Notes: generated by a model from the letters alone, not told the origin. A DNA stretch of 34,004 nt from Candidatus Zhuqueibacterota bacterium (GCA_014728115.1 WJME01000106.1:1-34004); one strand, 5' to 3'; positions 1-8,974 are shown, numbered from the stretch's first letter. Made by a program: numbers and translations.

Positions 1-2
1 GG

Positions 3-114
3 CTCATGCCGCGTGACTCATGATGCGAGGCTCATGCCGCGTGACTCATGCCGCGTGACTCATGATGCGAGGCTCATGCCGCGTGACTCATGATGCGGGT
101 TTCATAACGCGGGG
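3..114. repeat. 14-bp tandem repeat array (about 8 units)
   Basis: Eight consecutive 14-bp units start at 3, 17, 31, 45, 59, 73, 87 and 101. Two unit types occur: A = CTCATGCCGCGTGA and B = CTCATGATGCGAGG, in the order A B A A B A. They are followed by a B variant (CTCATGATGCGGGT) and a degenerate last unit (TTCATAACGCGGGG). The A copies are identical, as are the two full B copies. The array begins at the window edge and probably continues to the left. The last two units form most of the left arm of the palindrome at 95-140. There is no spacer structure, so it is a simple tandem array and not CRISPR. Function unknown. Confidence 0.9.
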
Positions 115-140
115 TTTAAACCCCGCGTTATGAAACCCGC
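95..140. repeat. Perfect 46-bp palindrome
   Basis: The two 23-bp arms (95-117 and 118-140) are exact reverse complements meeting at TTTAAA, with no spacer. The arms start GCGGGTTTCATAACGCGGGG. The palindrome lies 16 bp beyond the stop codon of the sulfatase that ends at 157 and would fold into a very stable hairpin or cruciform. No T-run follows on the minus strand, so it is not a classic intrinsic terminator, although it could still stop transcription or protect the 3' end. It resembles a REP-like intergenic element grown out of, or into, the 14-bp array. Confidence 0.85.
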
Positions 141-156
141 GCTTCCGTCACAACCC

Positions 157-1728
157 CTAGGCCGATACCTGATTCACCTCTTGCATCGCCTGATGATAAG
201 CATCGATCATCTCTTGCAATTTTTCAGGCATGGATTGAGAGAGATCGTTTATTTCCGTGGGATCTTTGTCCATATTATACAATTCCCACTCTTGAAGGTT
301 GAGCTTAACAATCTTCCAGTCTCCTTTCCGGAACATGCGAAACCGTTCGGTATGACCGGAAATGAAAAACGGCGGGTCTTGGCGTTCCTGGGCTTTAAAG
401 ATGGGCATAAGCGAAGAACCGTGTAACGGCAGGCTGGGCTGGCCGTCTACCTGCACCGGATAATCAATGCCGGCGGCCTCCAGAAATGTGGGAAAGAGAT
501 CCACGACATGTGCCGGTTGTTCAACGATATTTGGGGTTTTGATCACATTGGGCCAATGCGCTATAAAGTGAGTGTTGCAACCGCCTTCATGGCCATATTG
601 TTTATAATAGCGAAACGGGGTATTGCCCACATTGGCCCAGGCCGGACGCAGGCAGCGATACGATTCTGCGGGTCCCGGGGGAATGGTAAAATCTTTATTG
701 CTGTCATAGGGACAAGAGCCATTGTCCGTGAAAAAGACGATCAACGTATTGTCAAATTGTCCGGTCTCTTTGAGCTTGTTCACCACCCGGCCAATATTTT
801 GATCCATGCGATCGATCATGGCAGCAAAAACAGCCATTTCGAGATCATAATCGTCTTTTTCCTGTTCTGTCAGGGATTCCCAGGGCCGATAAAGAGGGAA
901 TTTGGCTCGTTCTTCGGGAAATCCACCGGGGTGACCTCGGAACTGGTTGACATTTTCCGTCGGAGCCGGCAGCTCCCAGTCTTTGCCGATGAGCTCCATC
1001 TTTTTCATGCGCTCGAATCGTTCTCTCCGAAGCACATCCCACCCTTTTCGATATTTTCCCCGATATTTTGCAATGTCTTTGGGTCTGGCTTGCAAGGGAT
1101 AGTGGGCCACATGAAAGGGAAGAGCCAGAAAAAAAGGCGAATCCTGGGCAATGGCTTCATCCATCCATTGCAAAGCTACATCCGTAAAACTGTCTGTTTT
1201 GTAGAAAGGTGTTTGTTCGGCGGGCAGTTCACGAGGTGCAAGCTGTTTGCCGTTCATGTAAAAGGGTCGGGAAAATTTACCGTCCGGCGGCACAAAATAT
1301 TCGGTGGTGGCCCAAAAATGATATGATTTATCAAAGCTTTGTTCAGCGTAACATCGATCCGGCACCCAGCCGTCAAAGTGCTGTTTACCGCTCAGCAGGG
1401 TGGTATAACCGGCGCTTTTTAAAGCCAGAGGAATACTGGTCGAGCGGTCATTGCCCCAATAATGTCCGGTGAAAAGACTGGACCGGGTGGGGTTGCATTT
1501 GGCCATATTATAAAACTGTCTGAAACGCAAGCCGTTTTCGGCAAGGCTGTCAAGATGGGGTGTGTCGATCTCGGCACCATAACATCCGAGATCCGAATAG
1601 CCAATGTCGTCCGCCATGATCAAAATGATATTGGGTGGGCTGGATTCTTTGTTACAATCAAAGGACCAAGCAGCCAGTGGGGTGGCAGCCATGAAACGCA
1701 GAAAATCTCGACGGCTTGTTTTATACAT
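157..1728 (-). CDS. Sulfatase (S1 family), Tat-type signal
   Basis: Predicted exported sulfatase of 523 residues (alkaline-phosphatase superfamily) that hydrolyses sulfate esters, most likely on a carbohydrate. The N-terminus carries a twin-arginine-type signal (SRRDFLRF near residue 5). A metal-binding start (MADDIGYSDLGCYG, about residues 38-51) follows, then the formylglycine site C78-N-P-T-R with SSLFTG after it. The cysteine form requires a formylglycine-generating enzyme, which is not in this window. A second metal motif (FFTDNGS) and a typical sulfatase C-terminus are present. The ATG at 1728 is chosen over an in-frame ATG at 1770 because it has a GAGGA ribosome site and because the predicted -10 box (1754-1759) would put the upstream ATG before the transcription start. 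The exact substrate cannot be read from sequence. Confidence 0.93.
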   Translation of the reverse strand: MYKTSRRDFLRFMAATPLAAWSFDCNKESSPPNIILIMADDIGYSDLGCYGAEIDTPHLDSLAENGLRFRQFYNMAKCNPTRSSLFTGHYWGNDRSTSIPLALKSAGYTTLLSGKQHFDGWVPDRCYAEQSFDKSYHFWATTEYFVPPDGKFSRPFYMNGKQLAPRELPAEQTPFYKTDSFTDVALQWMDEAIAQDSPFFLALPFHVAHYPLQARPKDIAKYRGKYRKGWDVLRRERFERMKKMELIGKDWELPAPTENVNQFRGHPGGFPEERAKFPLYRPWESLTEQEKDDYDLEMAVFAAMIDRMDQNIGRVVNKLKETGQFDNTLIVFFTDNGSCPYDSNKDFTIPPGPAESYRCLRPAWANVGNTPFRYYKQYGHEGGCNTHFIAHWPNVIKTPNIVEQPAHVVDLFPTFLEAAGIDYPVQVDGQPSLPLHGSSLMPIFKAQERQDPPFFISGHTERFRMFRKGDWKIVKLNLQEWELYNMDKDPTEINDLSQSMPEKLQEMIDAYHQAMQEVNQVSA

Positions 1729-1753
1729 AGCAATCCTCGAAATTATAAAAGTG

Positions 1754-1781
1754 ATTATATTAAAATACATATTAATGCCAA
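1754..1781 (-). promoter_or_regulatory. Sigma70-like promoter of the first sulfatase
   Basis: On the minus strand TTGGCA (1776-1781) and a perfect TATAAT (1754-1759) are separated by 16 bp. Transcription would start near 1747, about 20 nt before the sulfatase ATG at 1728. The gene therefore probably has its own promoter. Confidence 0.6.
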
Positions 1782-1956
1782 AATCGCAAGGTATTTTGAT
1801 GGAAATATTTCCAGATCAGACCTATGTGGGAGGTCCGTGACGTCTTGGAACTCTTCCATAAATTTGCAAGAAAGCACAGTACCCAGAGTTGCGAACACTA
1901 TCGAATCATTCTGATCCTGAATACTCGTTGCAGATCCGGTATGTGGTCGTTATGGC

Positions 1957-2133
1957 TCAATCAGCTTTGGCAGGCTCGAATTTTTTGCCACCACAATAGG
2001 GACAGTGAGGTTTTTCACGCCAATAAACAGGCAGGTAAAAGATATAGAGAAATAAAATGCTTTTTCTGACATCGAATTCCTTGACCGGAATAACATTGCG
2101 CTGGCAATTTTTGCACCAGGTAACGCCGAACAT
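1957..2133 (-). CDS. Small zinc-ribbon protein (58 aa)
   Basis: A short open frame encodes 58 residues with two CxxC pairs: C7-K-N-C10 near the start and C44-P-Y-C47 near the end. This is the arrangement of a zinc ribbon. The stretch between them (about residues 25-37, ILFLYIFYLPVYW) is strongly hydrophobic, so the two knuckles may flank a membrane-associated hairpin. The ATG at 2133 follows an AGGGGG ribosome site at good spacing, which supports a real gene. It lies between the GH39-like hydrolase and a sulfatase on the same strand. No function can be assigned; small zinc-ribbon proteins of this kind are common and mostly uncharacterised. Confidence 0.7.
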   Translation of the reverse strand: MFGVTWCKNCQRNVIPVKEFDVRKSILFLYIFYLPVYWREKPHCPYCGGKKFEPAKAD

Positions 2134-2300
2134 AGTACCCCCTGAAACCTTCTAGAGATCCACGCAGATTGAATTTGATTTCCCCAGGAATCCGCCCCGA
2201 AGCGTAAAATCGTGAAAATATTTTCTAAAATCAAGAAAAAACGGACCATAAAATGACAAAAGCGACAAGCCTTTGCTGGCAGTAAAAAACTGTGATCAAT

Positions 2301-3782
2301 CTAGTGGCTCAAATTGATTTCACTTTTTTCGACAATAAAAAAGGGATAATCTGCAACAGGCAATCCATCCAGAACGGGTTCTGACTTTTTTATTGCAAGG
2401 GCATATACCTTACCGTCCATAGGATCGATGAGAACCGGCTCTTGCCAGTGATGAGATTTTAAGACAATATCAACCGATCCCGGGTCAACGAGTTCTTGTG
2501 GGCGCCACGGAATCCAATAAGCAAAAATGGGCCGGCCGGTTGCCGGTTTCAATGTTGTATAAAACAATTTGTCTGACCGGGCTCTGTAAAAAATGCCTTG
2601 ATCCCTTATCTGAAATGTTGCCCCGATTTCTACAGATTTAATATCCCTATGAATGATGCTGGCCAGATTTTGGAATGCCCGATAAGCGGGTTTGGGCTGC
2701 CAGGATCCATAACGCAGTAATCCTTTGGTGTTGAGACGATCTCCGGATCCGAGTGAAAATTCTGACATTGAAAAATAACAAGAGACCCTGAGATTCTGGG
2801 ATACATCCACCAGCATGCGGCGCAACAGCCATTTGGCCTGAATATTCTCTCCCCAGGGTCCGGTACCGGTCCATCCATGGCTGTATTGTGTAGACGGGTA
2901 TCCACATTCACCCTGCCACAATTCGATTCCCTGTTCATGGCTTTGTACCATTTGAGCAAGAGTCGAGATTTGATGCGAAGAGGGGCGGTAAAACTCGGGT
3001 GTTTGTACGGGATAGCTCATTTTATTGACACTGCCTTCCGGAAAAATGTTATAGGGATGGAAGGTAATGATGTCGATATAGGGCGCTACACCAAAGGCAA
3101 ACATTTTTTCTGCATAGGGATAATCCAGCCGGGCCATACTTCCGGCGATAAGGATGGCATCGGGATCTATAGACCTGATCAGGCGGGATCCGGTTTTGCA
3201 CAGCCGCACGTATTCGAATGCGTCGGGTTTGGGTTTCCAAAACGAGGGATAATTGGGCTCATTCCAGAATTCCCAGAAAGAGATCCGGTCCTTATAACGG
3301 GTAACCATTCCCCGGACATAGTCGGTCCACGCTTCCATACCCGCTTTACTACTCGTCGGAGGCAACAAATCCGTGTGTACCGGATGCCCCCCATGAATAC
3401 ACACATAGGGCTCGATACCACGTTCGAGCAATCCGTCTAGGGTCTCATCCAGAATCTGCCAATGATAATTCCCATCCCGGTCTTCGATGCTTGACCAGTT
3501 GATAGAGACTCGTGCCCATTTGATTCCGGCCTCGGCCGCCTTGTCCAGTTTGACCTGTAAAGGCAGGCGTAATGAATCCATATCGATTTTTTCTGCCGGA
3601 TATTCGATGTGCGGGGGAATCATGTTGAATTGCACAGCCCAGGGGGATGAGTCAATTTCCCGTGCGTGCCTGGGAACCACAGTGCCGACAGAACGAAACG
3701 ACTGCGGCCAGTCCTGACTAAACAGAGGAACAGACATCAGCAGGATAAAAAGAGTGAAAAAACGATGGGTCGATCTCTGCAT
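2301..3782 (-). CDS. Secreted clan GH-A glycoside hydrolase (GH39-like)
   Basis: Predicted exported (beta/alpha)8-barrel glycosidase of 493 residues. A Sec-type signal peptide covers about residues 1-23 (hydrophobic core FFTLFILLMSVPLF). The acid/base glutamate is probably E175 in FWNEPN. The nucleophile is probably E292 in LWQGECGYPS. Both fit the clan GH-A layout of GH39 and GH5-like enzymes, with GH39 (beta-xylosidase or iduronidase type) the closest impression. The ATG has a GAGG ribosome site. The gene starts 51 bp after the upstream sulfatase stop, so the two are probably co-transcribed. The neighbouring rhamnosidase and sulfatases suggest it removes a xylose or uronic-acid-type sugar from a sulfated polysaccharide; the substrate is inferred from context only. 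Confidence 0.82.
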   Translation of the reverse strand: MQRSTHRFFTLFILLMSVPLFSQDWPQSFRSVGTVVPRHAREIDSSPWAVQFNMIPPHIEYPAEKIDMDSLRLPLQVKLDKAAEAGIKWARVSINWSSIEDRDGNYHWQILDETLDGLLERGIEPYVCIHGGHPVHTDLLPPTSSKAGMEAWTDYVRGMVTRYKDRISFWEFWNEPNYPSFWKPKPDAFEYVRLCKTGSRLIRSIDPDAILIAGSMARLDYPYAEKMFAFGVAPYIDIITFHPYNIFPEGSVNKMSYPVQTPEFYRPSSHQISTLAQMVQSHEQGIELWQGECGYPSTQYSHGWTGTGPWGENIQAKWLLRRMLVDVSQNLRVSCYFSMSEFSLGSGDRLNTKGLLRYGSWQPKPAYRAFQNLASIIHRDIKSVEIGATFQIRDQGIFYRARSDKLFYTTLKPATGRPIFAYWIPWRPQELVDPGSVDIVLKSHHWQEPVLIDPMDGKVYALAIKKSEPVLDGLPVADYPFFIVEKSEINLSH

Positions 3783-3833
3783 GTTAACCTCGTATATTTG
3801 GATAGGGTTGGACTCTAGATATGCTGAAAACGT

Positions 3834-5213
3834 TTATTTTTGTCTTCTTGCTTTTACCCAGGTTTGGTGCAGATCCATTAAATTGCTGACAATATCCGGA
3901 TGTGTTTCTGCGAGATTAATTTGCTCACCGGGATCGGTTTCCAGATCGACCAAAAACGGACCTGGAAGTGTCTTGTTGCGGTTATGGCCATCCGAAGTGT
4001 CGCGCGCATTCATGAGCAGTTTCCATTTGCCATCCCGCACAGCCCATTGCTCACCCAACTGCCAATGCCAGGAGGTGTGAGGATCCTCAGCTTTTGATGA
4101 AGTTAAAACCTCCAGTATGGACGTGCCATCGATATCCACAGCGGGTTGCGGTAAACCACACAGGTCAACAGCAGTGGGAAACCAATCGCTGCCGGTACAG
4201 AATTGTGCGCGCACCTCATTTTCCGGTATTGTGCCGGGCATCGAGGCAATAGCTGGAATACGGATGCCGCCTTCGAACAGGCTGGCCTTGGCTCCCCGAT
4301 AAGGTCCGGCACTGCCCCCGCCATAGTTGGCGCGGGCTTCGGTGCTGTGACCTTGATCGGATTGAAAGATGATCAGAGTCTGTTGCCGCAATCCCAATGC
4401 ATTGATCTGGTCGACGATTTCGCCGATTTGAGCATCAACAGTGGCCATGAGTGCGGCATAAGCACGTCGCGGTTCGGGCAGATGTGCAAAGGTCTGCAGA
4501 AAACGGTCATAGGGCTGCAAAGGATAGTGCGGCGTGCCAAAGGCAGCATAGAGAAAAAAAGATTCGTTTTGATGTTCGCGGATAAAGCGGTTGGACTCGC
4601 GCACGATCAGGTCACCCATATGGATCCCCGATTCCCACACCTGTTCACCATTATGATAGAGATCATGCCATTGCGGTGGTACACCCCAGGAATTTCCGCC
4701 ATAATTGTAATGGGAGAATTTATCGATACAGCCGCCCAGAAATCCAAAACTTTCCTCGAATCCATGACCATTCGGACCCGGTTCAGTCCCGAGATGCCAT
4801 TTGCCAAAATGACCGGTTCGATAACCATGCTGTTTGAACCATTCGGCGATGGTCAGCTGTGAGTCAGGGAGGCCTTTTTCGCGACCAAAGAGTTCAGGTC
4901 GTGATTCCGCATTGGTCGGCAGACCAGCCCGATGCGGAGTACGTCCGGTGAGCAGTGCAGCCCTCGAGGGAGAACAGACAGAAGATCCCGCATAAAACTG
5001 GGTGAATCGTACTCCCTGGCGGGCCAGCCGGTCGATGTTGGGGGTTTGTAAATCCTTAGAACCGTAACATCCCAAATCGACACTGCCCTGATCATCGGTA
5101 TAAAAGATAATGACATTCGGTCGACGCAGGGATTGTCCTGATACATTATAGGCAAGGGTGCTGCTGGCCATGAGTCCAGCTGTCAGGCGGCCGAGGAATT
5201 GTCTGCGTGTCAT
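3834..5213 (-). CDS. Sulfatase (S1 family), Tat-like signal
   Basis: Predicted 459-residue arylsulfatase-type enzyme acting on sulfate esters outside the cytoplasm. It begins MTRRQFLGRL, a twin-arginine-like signal. Metal-binding residues appear in YTDDQGSVDLGCYG (about 38-51), and the formylglycine cysteine is C80 in CSPSRAALLTG. HFGKWHLG and FQSDQGHS are further family signatures. The ATG at 5213 has an AGGAG site at 7-nt spacing and overlaps the stop of the upstream RNase-like gene as ATGA. The overlap implies translational coupling. A 35-residue in-frame upstream extension was rejected because it lies inside that upstream gene. It differs clearly in sequence from the other sulfatase here, so the two probably remove different sulfate groups. 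Confidence 0.94.
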   Translation of the reverse strand: MTRRQFLGRLTAGLMASSTLAYNVSGQSLRRPNVIIFYTDDQGSVDLGCYGSKDLQTPNIDRLARQGVRFTQFYAGSSVCSPSRAALLTGRTPHRAGLPTNAESRPELFGREKGLPDSQLTIAEWFKQHGYRTGHFGKWHLGTEPGPNGHGFEESFGFLGGCIDKFSHYNYGGNSWGVPPQWHDLYHNGEQVWESGIHMGDLIVRESNRFIREHQNESFFLYAAFGTPHYPLQPYDRFLQTFAHLPEPRRAYAALMATVDAQIGEIVDQINALGLRQQTLIIFQSDQGHSTEARANYGGGSAGPYRGAKASLFEGGIRIPAIASMPGTIPENEVRAQFCTGSDWFPTAVDLCGLPQPAVDIDGTSILEVLTSSKAEDPHTSWHWQLGEQWAVRDGKWKLLMNARDTSDGHNRNKTLPGPFLVDLETDPGEQINLAETHPDIVSNLMDLHQTWVKARRQK

Positions 5214-5980
5214 ATAGAGTCTCCTTTGTTTTGCAAGGGCTCGAGAATACGCTGGATTTTCTCTTTCATACGTTCGTAATGAGAACCGGGCCAATATATG
5301 TGTCCGCATCGCTGGCATTGATAAAACCGGTCAAATACCCGCCGGGTCTCTGGTGGTAACAGGTGCTGGATCGCCATCTTGGCTACGGGCAGAATGGGAC
5401 CATTACAAGTGATGCAACGGCTAAAGGGACGAATCCGGTCCAGTAAATCGAACCGGATGAGAACTTGCCGCACCTGTTCAATGGGATCGGTGGATTGGAT
5501 ACAGAGTCCGTGTGTCACCCGTTTATGCTTGAGAATACCCCTGTCCCGCGTCAAAATAATACAATGTTCCCGTTCAGCGATATCCATGATCTCCCTGTCC
5601 TCGAGATCGTTGCGGTATACGGTGTCGAATCCCATCATACGCAACAAACGTGATAATTTGCCGAGATGTACATCCAGAACAAATGCGGTTTTACGCAAGG
5701 GCTCTTGACGCAACCGGGTCAACGTTGAGACATCAAAGCTTTCAAAGACCGGATAGACTGCAATCCGGTCGCCATCCTGGAGCTGGTAATTAAAATCCAC
5801 GGATTCACCGTTGACCAGGATGACATCTACCTCTGTATGAGGCACACCATTGGCTTCGATAGCATCTTTGACCGAAGGATGGTCATGGAAAATGTATTCG
5901 AATTCTTGTTTGCGTTTTTCTGCAGACAAAAAATCATTGAGCTCTTCATAAAAGCGGAGTCGCGCCCGGTATTCATTCAT
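5210..5980 (-). CDS. Mut7-C RNase-domain protein with ubiquitin-like N-terminus
   Basis: A 256-residue predicted cytoplasmic protein. Residues about 5-80 resemble the ubiquitin-like domain found before Mut7-C (RFYEELNDFL, ILVNGESVDFNYQLQDGDRIAVYPVFE). Residues about 97-165 match the PIN-like Mut7-C nuclease fold, with acidic residues D103, D125, D128 and D146 (LTRDRG) likely binding metal. A four-cysteine zinc ribbon follows (C189, C192, C222, C225). The family is predicted to cleave RNA, but its targets are unknown. The ATG at 5980 fits the usual family start although its ribosome site is weak. The stop overlaps the ATG of the downstream sulfatase. Nothing else in the cluster concerns RNA, so the pairing is odd. 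Confidence 0.82.
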   Translation of the reverse strand: MNEYRARLRFYEELNDFLSAEKRKQEFEYIFHDHPSVKDAIEANGVPHTEVDVILVNGESVDFNYQLQDGDRIAVYPVFESFDVSTLTRLRQEPLRKTAFVLDVHLGKLSRLLRMMGFDTVYRNDLEDREIMDIAEREHCIILTRDRGILKHKRVTHGLCIQSTDPIEQVRQVLIRFDLLDRIRPFSRCITCNGPILPVAKMAIQHLLPPETRRVFDRFYQCQRCGHIYWPGSHYERMKEKIQRILEPLQNKGDSI

Positions 5981-6072
5981 AGGTGTGACCAAACGGATTA
6001 GAGTTCCAGCCGTTGTTTTGATGATCGAAATGGATGAAAATCGTAACGGATCATATACTTTTTCAAATGATG

Positions 6073-6095
6073 GGGGTGGGATCACACCCCACCCC
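6073..6095. other. GC-rich hairpin between rhamnosidase and RNase-like genes
   Basis: GGGGTGGG (6073-6080) and CCCACCCC (6088-6095) form a perfect 8-bp stem with a 7-nt loop, just beyond the rhamnosidase stop. The T-run (6096-6099) is on the plus-strand side, where no gene ends. On the coding (minus) strand no U-tract follows. It may stall polymerase or protect the rhamnosidase mRNA 3' end, but it is not a classic terminator in the useful direction. Confidence 0.5.
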
Positions 6096-6101
6096 TTTTC
6101 A

Positions 6102-8855
6102 TTATTGAGTTATCGGATAGACAAAACGATATGTGCCAGACCCGATCTTAAAAACCGCATCATTCCCTTTTTGCTGAATATCGCTGATTGCGGTCGCTTG
6201 CGATAAAGGGTTGTCACTTTCCCGCACCTGATCTGTATTGGCATGGGGTAATTTAACCGATGCCCGGGTATTGGCAGGGACATCGACCTGTACATTCAGA
6301 TTGCCGTCGATGATTTCCCATTTTAAAGAGATTTTACCATAAATACTATGGATGCTTGCCTCGGCCCAGCTCAACTCGCCACCCGGGTTTGGGTGAATCA
6401 GAATGTGCTTGTAACCGGGGTTTTGTGGATCGATATCGATTCCGGCGACCACGCTATATAACCACTCTCCGATTGCGCCATAGGCATAGTGATTAAAAGA
6501 ATTCATTCCTTTGTTTTGGAACGATCCATCCGGTTTGATCCCGTCCCATCGTTCCCAGATCGTGGTGGCGCCTTTGGTGATTGGATAAAGCCAGGATGGA
6601 TATTCTTTACGGTTGAGCAACATAAAAGCGACATCGGTATAGCCATATTCATGCAGCACATGAGCGATCAGGGGTGTGCCCAGAAAGCCAGTGGTAATAT
6701 GTTTGAATTTTCGTACATCATCAGCCAGCCGGTCGGCTGCGGTCTGTCGCAGCGATTCCGGAATCAGCTCGAATGACAAGGCCAGAGCATAGGCGGTCTG
6801 GGTATTGGATGATAATCTGCCATTCGGAGTCATGTACTCGGCTTGAAAGGCGTCGGTGATATTGTTAAACAGCAGCTTGTAATACTCGGCATCTGCGGGT
6901 TTTTCCAGAATCTCTGCAATCCGCTGTACAAGCGAGGTAGAATAACCAAAAAATGCAGTGGCAATGAGGTCCTTGTCTGTGGTGGCTCCGGGATAATCAG
7001 AACGCGTCGTATTGAATGCCAGCCAGTCGCCATAATGATGTCCTTCTTGCCAGAGATAATTATCACCCGCCTTGGTCTGCATATATTCGATCCACTTTTT
7101 CATGCTCTCATACTGGCGTTCCAGAATCCGTTTGTCTCCGTATGCCAGGTACACGCTCCATGGCACGATCACCCCGGCGTCGGCCCATCCCGAAGAGCCG
7201 GCATTGGCATTGGGATCCTTACGGTTAAGGCAATTGGGAATGACATGGGGAATGGCTCCGCTTTCTTTTTGGTCGAGTGCCAGGTCCGCCAGCCATTTTG
7301 TATAAAACGCCGCTACATCGGCGTTAAATGCTGCGGTCGGTGCAAACGCCTGCGCATCGCCGGTCCATCCCAGTCGTTCATCGCGCTGTGGACAGTCGGT
7401 CGGGACGTCGAGGAAATTGCCGCGTTGTCCCCACTGGATATTGTGCTGCAGCTGATTGATCAACTCGTTAGAGCAGGCAAAGGTGCCGGTGATTTCATAA
7501 TCAGAATGGATAACAATTCCCGTAATCGTATCGAGGTCCGGGGTGCCCGGATATCCCTCAATGGCCACATAGCGGAATCCCATAAACGTAAAATGGGGCT
7601 CATAGGTCTCGGTTCCCTGGCCCTTGAGAGTGTATTTGAGCAACTGGTCGGCAGCACGCAGATTTTCCGTATAGAAATTGCCTTCGTTATCCAGAACTTC
7701 GGCATGGCGCAGCGTTACGGTGGTGCCTTTTGGACCTTTGACGTTGAGCCGCAACCAGCCTACCATATTCTGGCCCATATCGAATACCGTATCGCCTTCA
7801 GGAGTTTGCATAATTTTGACCGGTTTGATTTCGGTGATCTTTCGTACGGGCAGACCCTCCGGCGCCACCAGCTGGTGCATGGGATAGGAGGTCTTTGTGA
7901 CACCCTTCCATTCGCTGTCATCGTAACCGCTCCGGGTCCACCCCTCTTTTTCGAGTCGTGCATCATAGAATTCACCGTCATAGATATCGGATTTGAGGAT
8001 CGGTCCGGTAGATGCTTTCCAGGTGGCATCAGAACCGAGGATCTCTGTGCTGCCATCTTTGTATTTGATCTCGATCTGAGCCAGTAACGCCAGGTTCTCG
8101 CCGTAGACATTGCGCTGATCGCGGAATCCGAGATTGCCCCGATACCAGCCATCTCCAACATAAACGCCGATAGCATTTTCACCGTTTTTCAGCAAATCGG
8201 TCACATCATAGGTCTGGTATTGCACACGGTCATCATAGGCTGTCCAGCCCGGGGTAAACACCTCATCACCAACGCGCTGACCATTGAGCCACATCTCGTA
8301 CAACCCGAGAGCAGAGACATAGGCGCGAGCGGACTCGATCTCGCCGGTGGTGACAAACTCTTTGCGCAGCATAGGAGCGGGATTGGATTTGGATACATCC
8401 TCTTGCCAATCAGGTGTAATCCAGATGGCCTGCCAATCCGACGGCTGTAAAAGTCCCATCTCCCAAAAGGCTGGCTGGCTCCAGGCCGAGGTGTTGTCGT
8501 GATTGTCCCATACCCGAACCTGCCAGTAAACCCGGTCTCCCGAGTGCAGAGCCGGTCCCTCATAGACGACATGATTGGACTGATCGCTCGAGACGTTGGT
8601 TTGCCAAATCAGATTCTTGCCAGATTGCACATCGCTCAGGGAGTTGGCAGCGCGGATTTCAAATGCTTGTTGCAAAACATTGCGCAGGGGCGACTGCAAT
8701 TCCCAGCTGAGCCGGGGATTCTGGATTTCGATGCCCATCGGATCGACTTTGTATTCGCAGCGCAGCCGCGTGGCCTTTAGGTCAGCTGCGATGGCGTTTA
8801 CTGCCAAAATCGCGAGTAAAAAACAGGTTGCAAGCAAAAACAGTGCAGATTTCAT
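6102..8855 (-). CDS. Alpha-L-rhamnosidase (GH78), secreted
   Basis: Predicted exported enzyme of 917 residues that removes terminal alpha-L-rhamnose by an inverting mechanism. A hydrophobic signal peptide (about residues 1-23, ending AIAA) is followed by N-terminal beta-sandwich domains containing WQVRVWDN and the LNGQRVGD / VYVGDGWYRG signatures. The (alpha/alpha)6 catalytic barrel carries DCPQRDERLGWTGDAQAF (about residues 485-502), GHHYGDW and TTIWERWDG (about 765). The glutamates in DERLGW and WERWDG are the likely catalytic acid and base. A C-terminal beta-sandwich ends the protein. The ATG at 8855 is preferred over upstream in-frame ATGs because of a GGAGAG site and because it starts the signal peptide. 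Its neighbours suggest action on a sulfated rhamnose-containing glycan. Confidence 0.95.
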   Translation of the reverse strand: MKSALFLLATCFLLAILAVNAIAADLKATRLRCEYKVDPMGIEIQNPRLSWELQSPLRNVLQQAFEIRAANSLSDVQSGKNLIWQTNVSSDQSNHVVYEGPALHSGDRVYWQVRVWDNHDNTSAWSQPAFWEMGLLQPSDWQAIWITPDWQEDVSKSNPAPMLRKEFVTTGEIESARAYVSALGLYEMWLNGQRVGDEVFTPGWTAYDDRVQYQTYDVTDLLKNGENAIGVYVGDGWYRGNLGFRDQRNVYGENLALLAQIEIKYKDGSTEILGSDATWKASTGPILKSDIYDGEFYDARLEKEGWTRSGYDDSEWKGVTKTSYPMHQLVAPEGLPVRKITEIKPVKIMQTPEGDTVFDMGQNMVGWLRLNVKGPKGTTVTLRHAEVLDNEGNFYTENLRAADQLLKYTLKGQGTETYEPHFTFMGFRYVAIEGYPGTPDLDTITGIVIHSDYEITGTFACSNELINQLQHNIQWGQRGNFLDVPTDCPQRDERLGWTGDAQAFAPTAAFNADVAAFYTKWLADLALDQKESGAIPHVIPNCLNRKDPNANAGSSGWADAGVIVPWSVYLAYGDKRILERQYESMKKWIEYMQTKAGDNYLWQEGHHYGDWLAFNTTRSDYPGATTDKDLIATAFFGYSTSLVQRIAEILEKPADAEYYKLLFNNITDAFQAEYMTPNGRLSSNTQTAYALALSFELIPESLRQTAADRLADDVRKFKHITTGFLGTPLIAHVLHEYGYTDVAFMLLNRKEYPSWLYPITKGATTIWERWDGIKPDGSFQNKGMNSFNHYAYGAIGEWLYSVVAGIDIDPQNPGYKHILIHPNPGGELSWAEASIHSIYGKISLKWEIIDGNLNVQVDVPANTRASVKLPHANTDQVRESDNPLSQATAISDIQQKGNDAVFKIGSGTYRFVYPITQ

Positions 8856-8974
8856 AGCTCTCTCCATGAAAAGTTTATTTGTTTTCAATCGGTCACCTTG
8901 TGCTGGGGATTCTTGCTCGGTGATCATTCAGTTTGATTCATATTCCTGTGGAACTTGAATTTACAGCTCTTGGG

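Noticed and set aside
1..114. Possible CRISPR array
   Set aside because: Units are 14 bp and directly adjacent, with no unique spacers; it is a plain tandem repeat.
6073..6099. Intrinsic terminator of the rhamnosidase gene
   Set aside because: The hairpin is real but its T-run is on the plus-strand side, where no transcript ends; listed only as a hairpin.
6843..8087. Long plus-strand open frame (414 codons) inside the rhamnosidase
   Set aside because: It is antisense to a gene with complete GH78 motifs. Its translation has no recognisable domain and a composition rich in I, G and R, as antisense frames often have.
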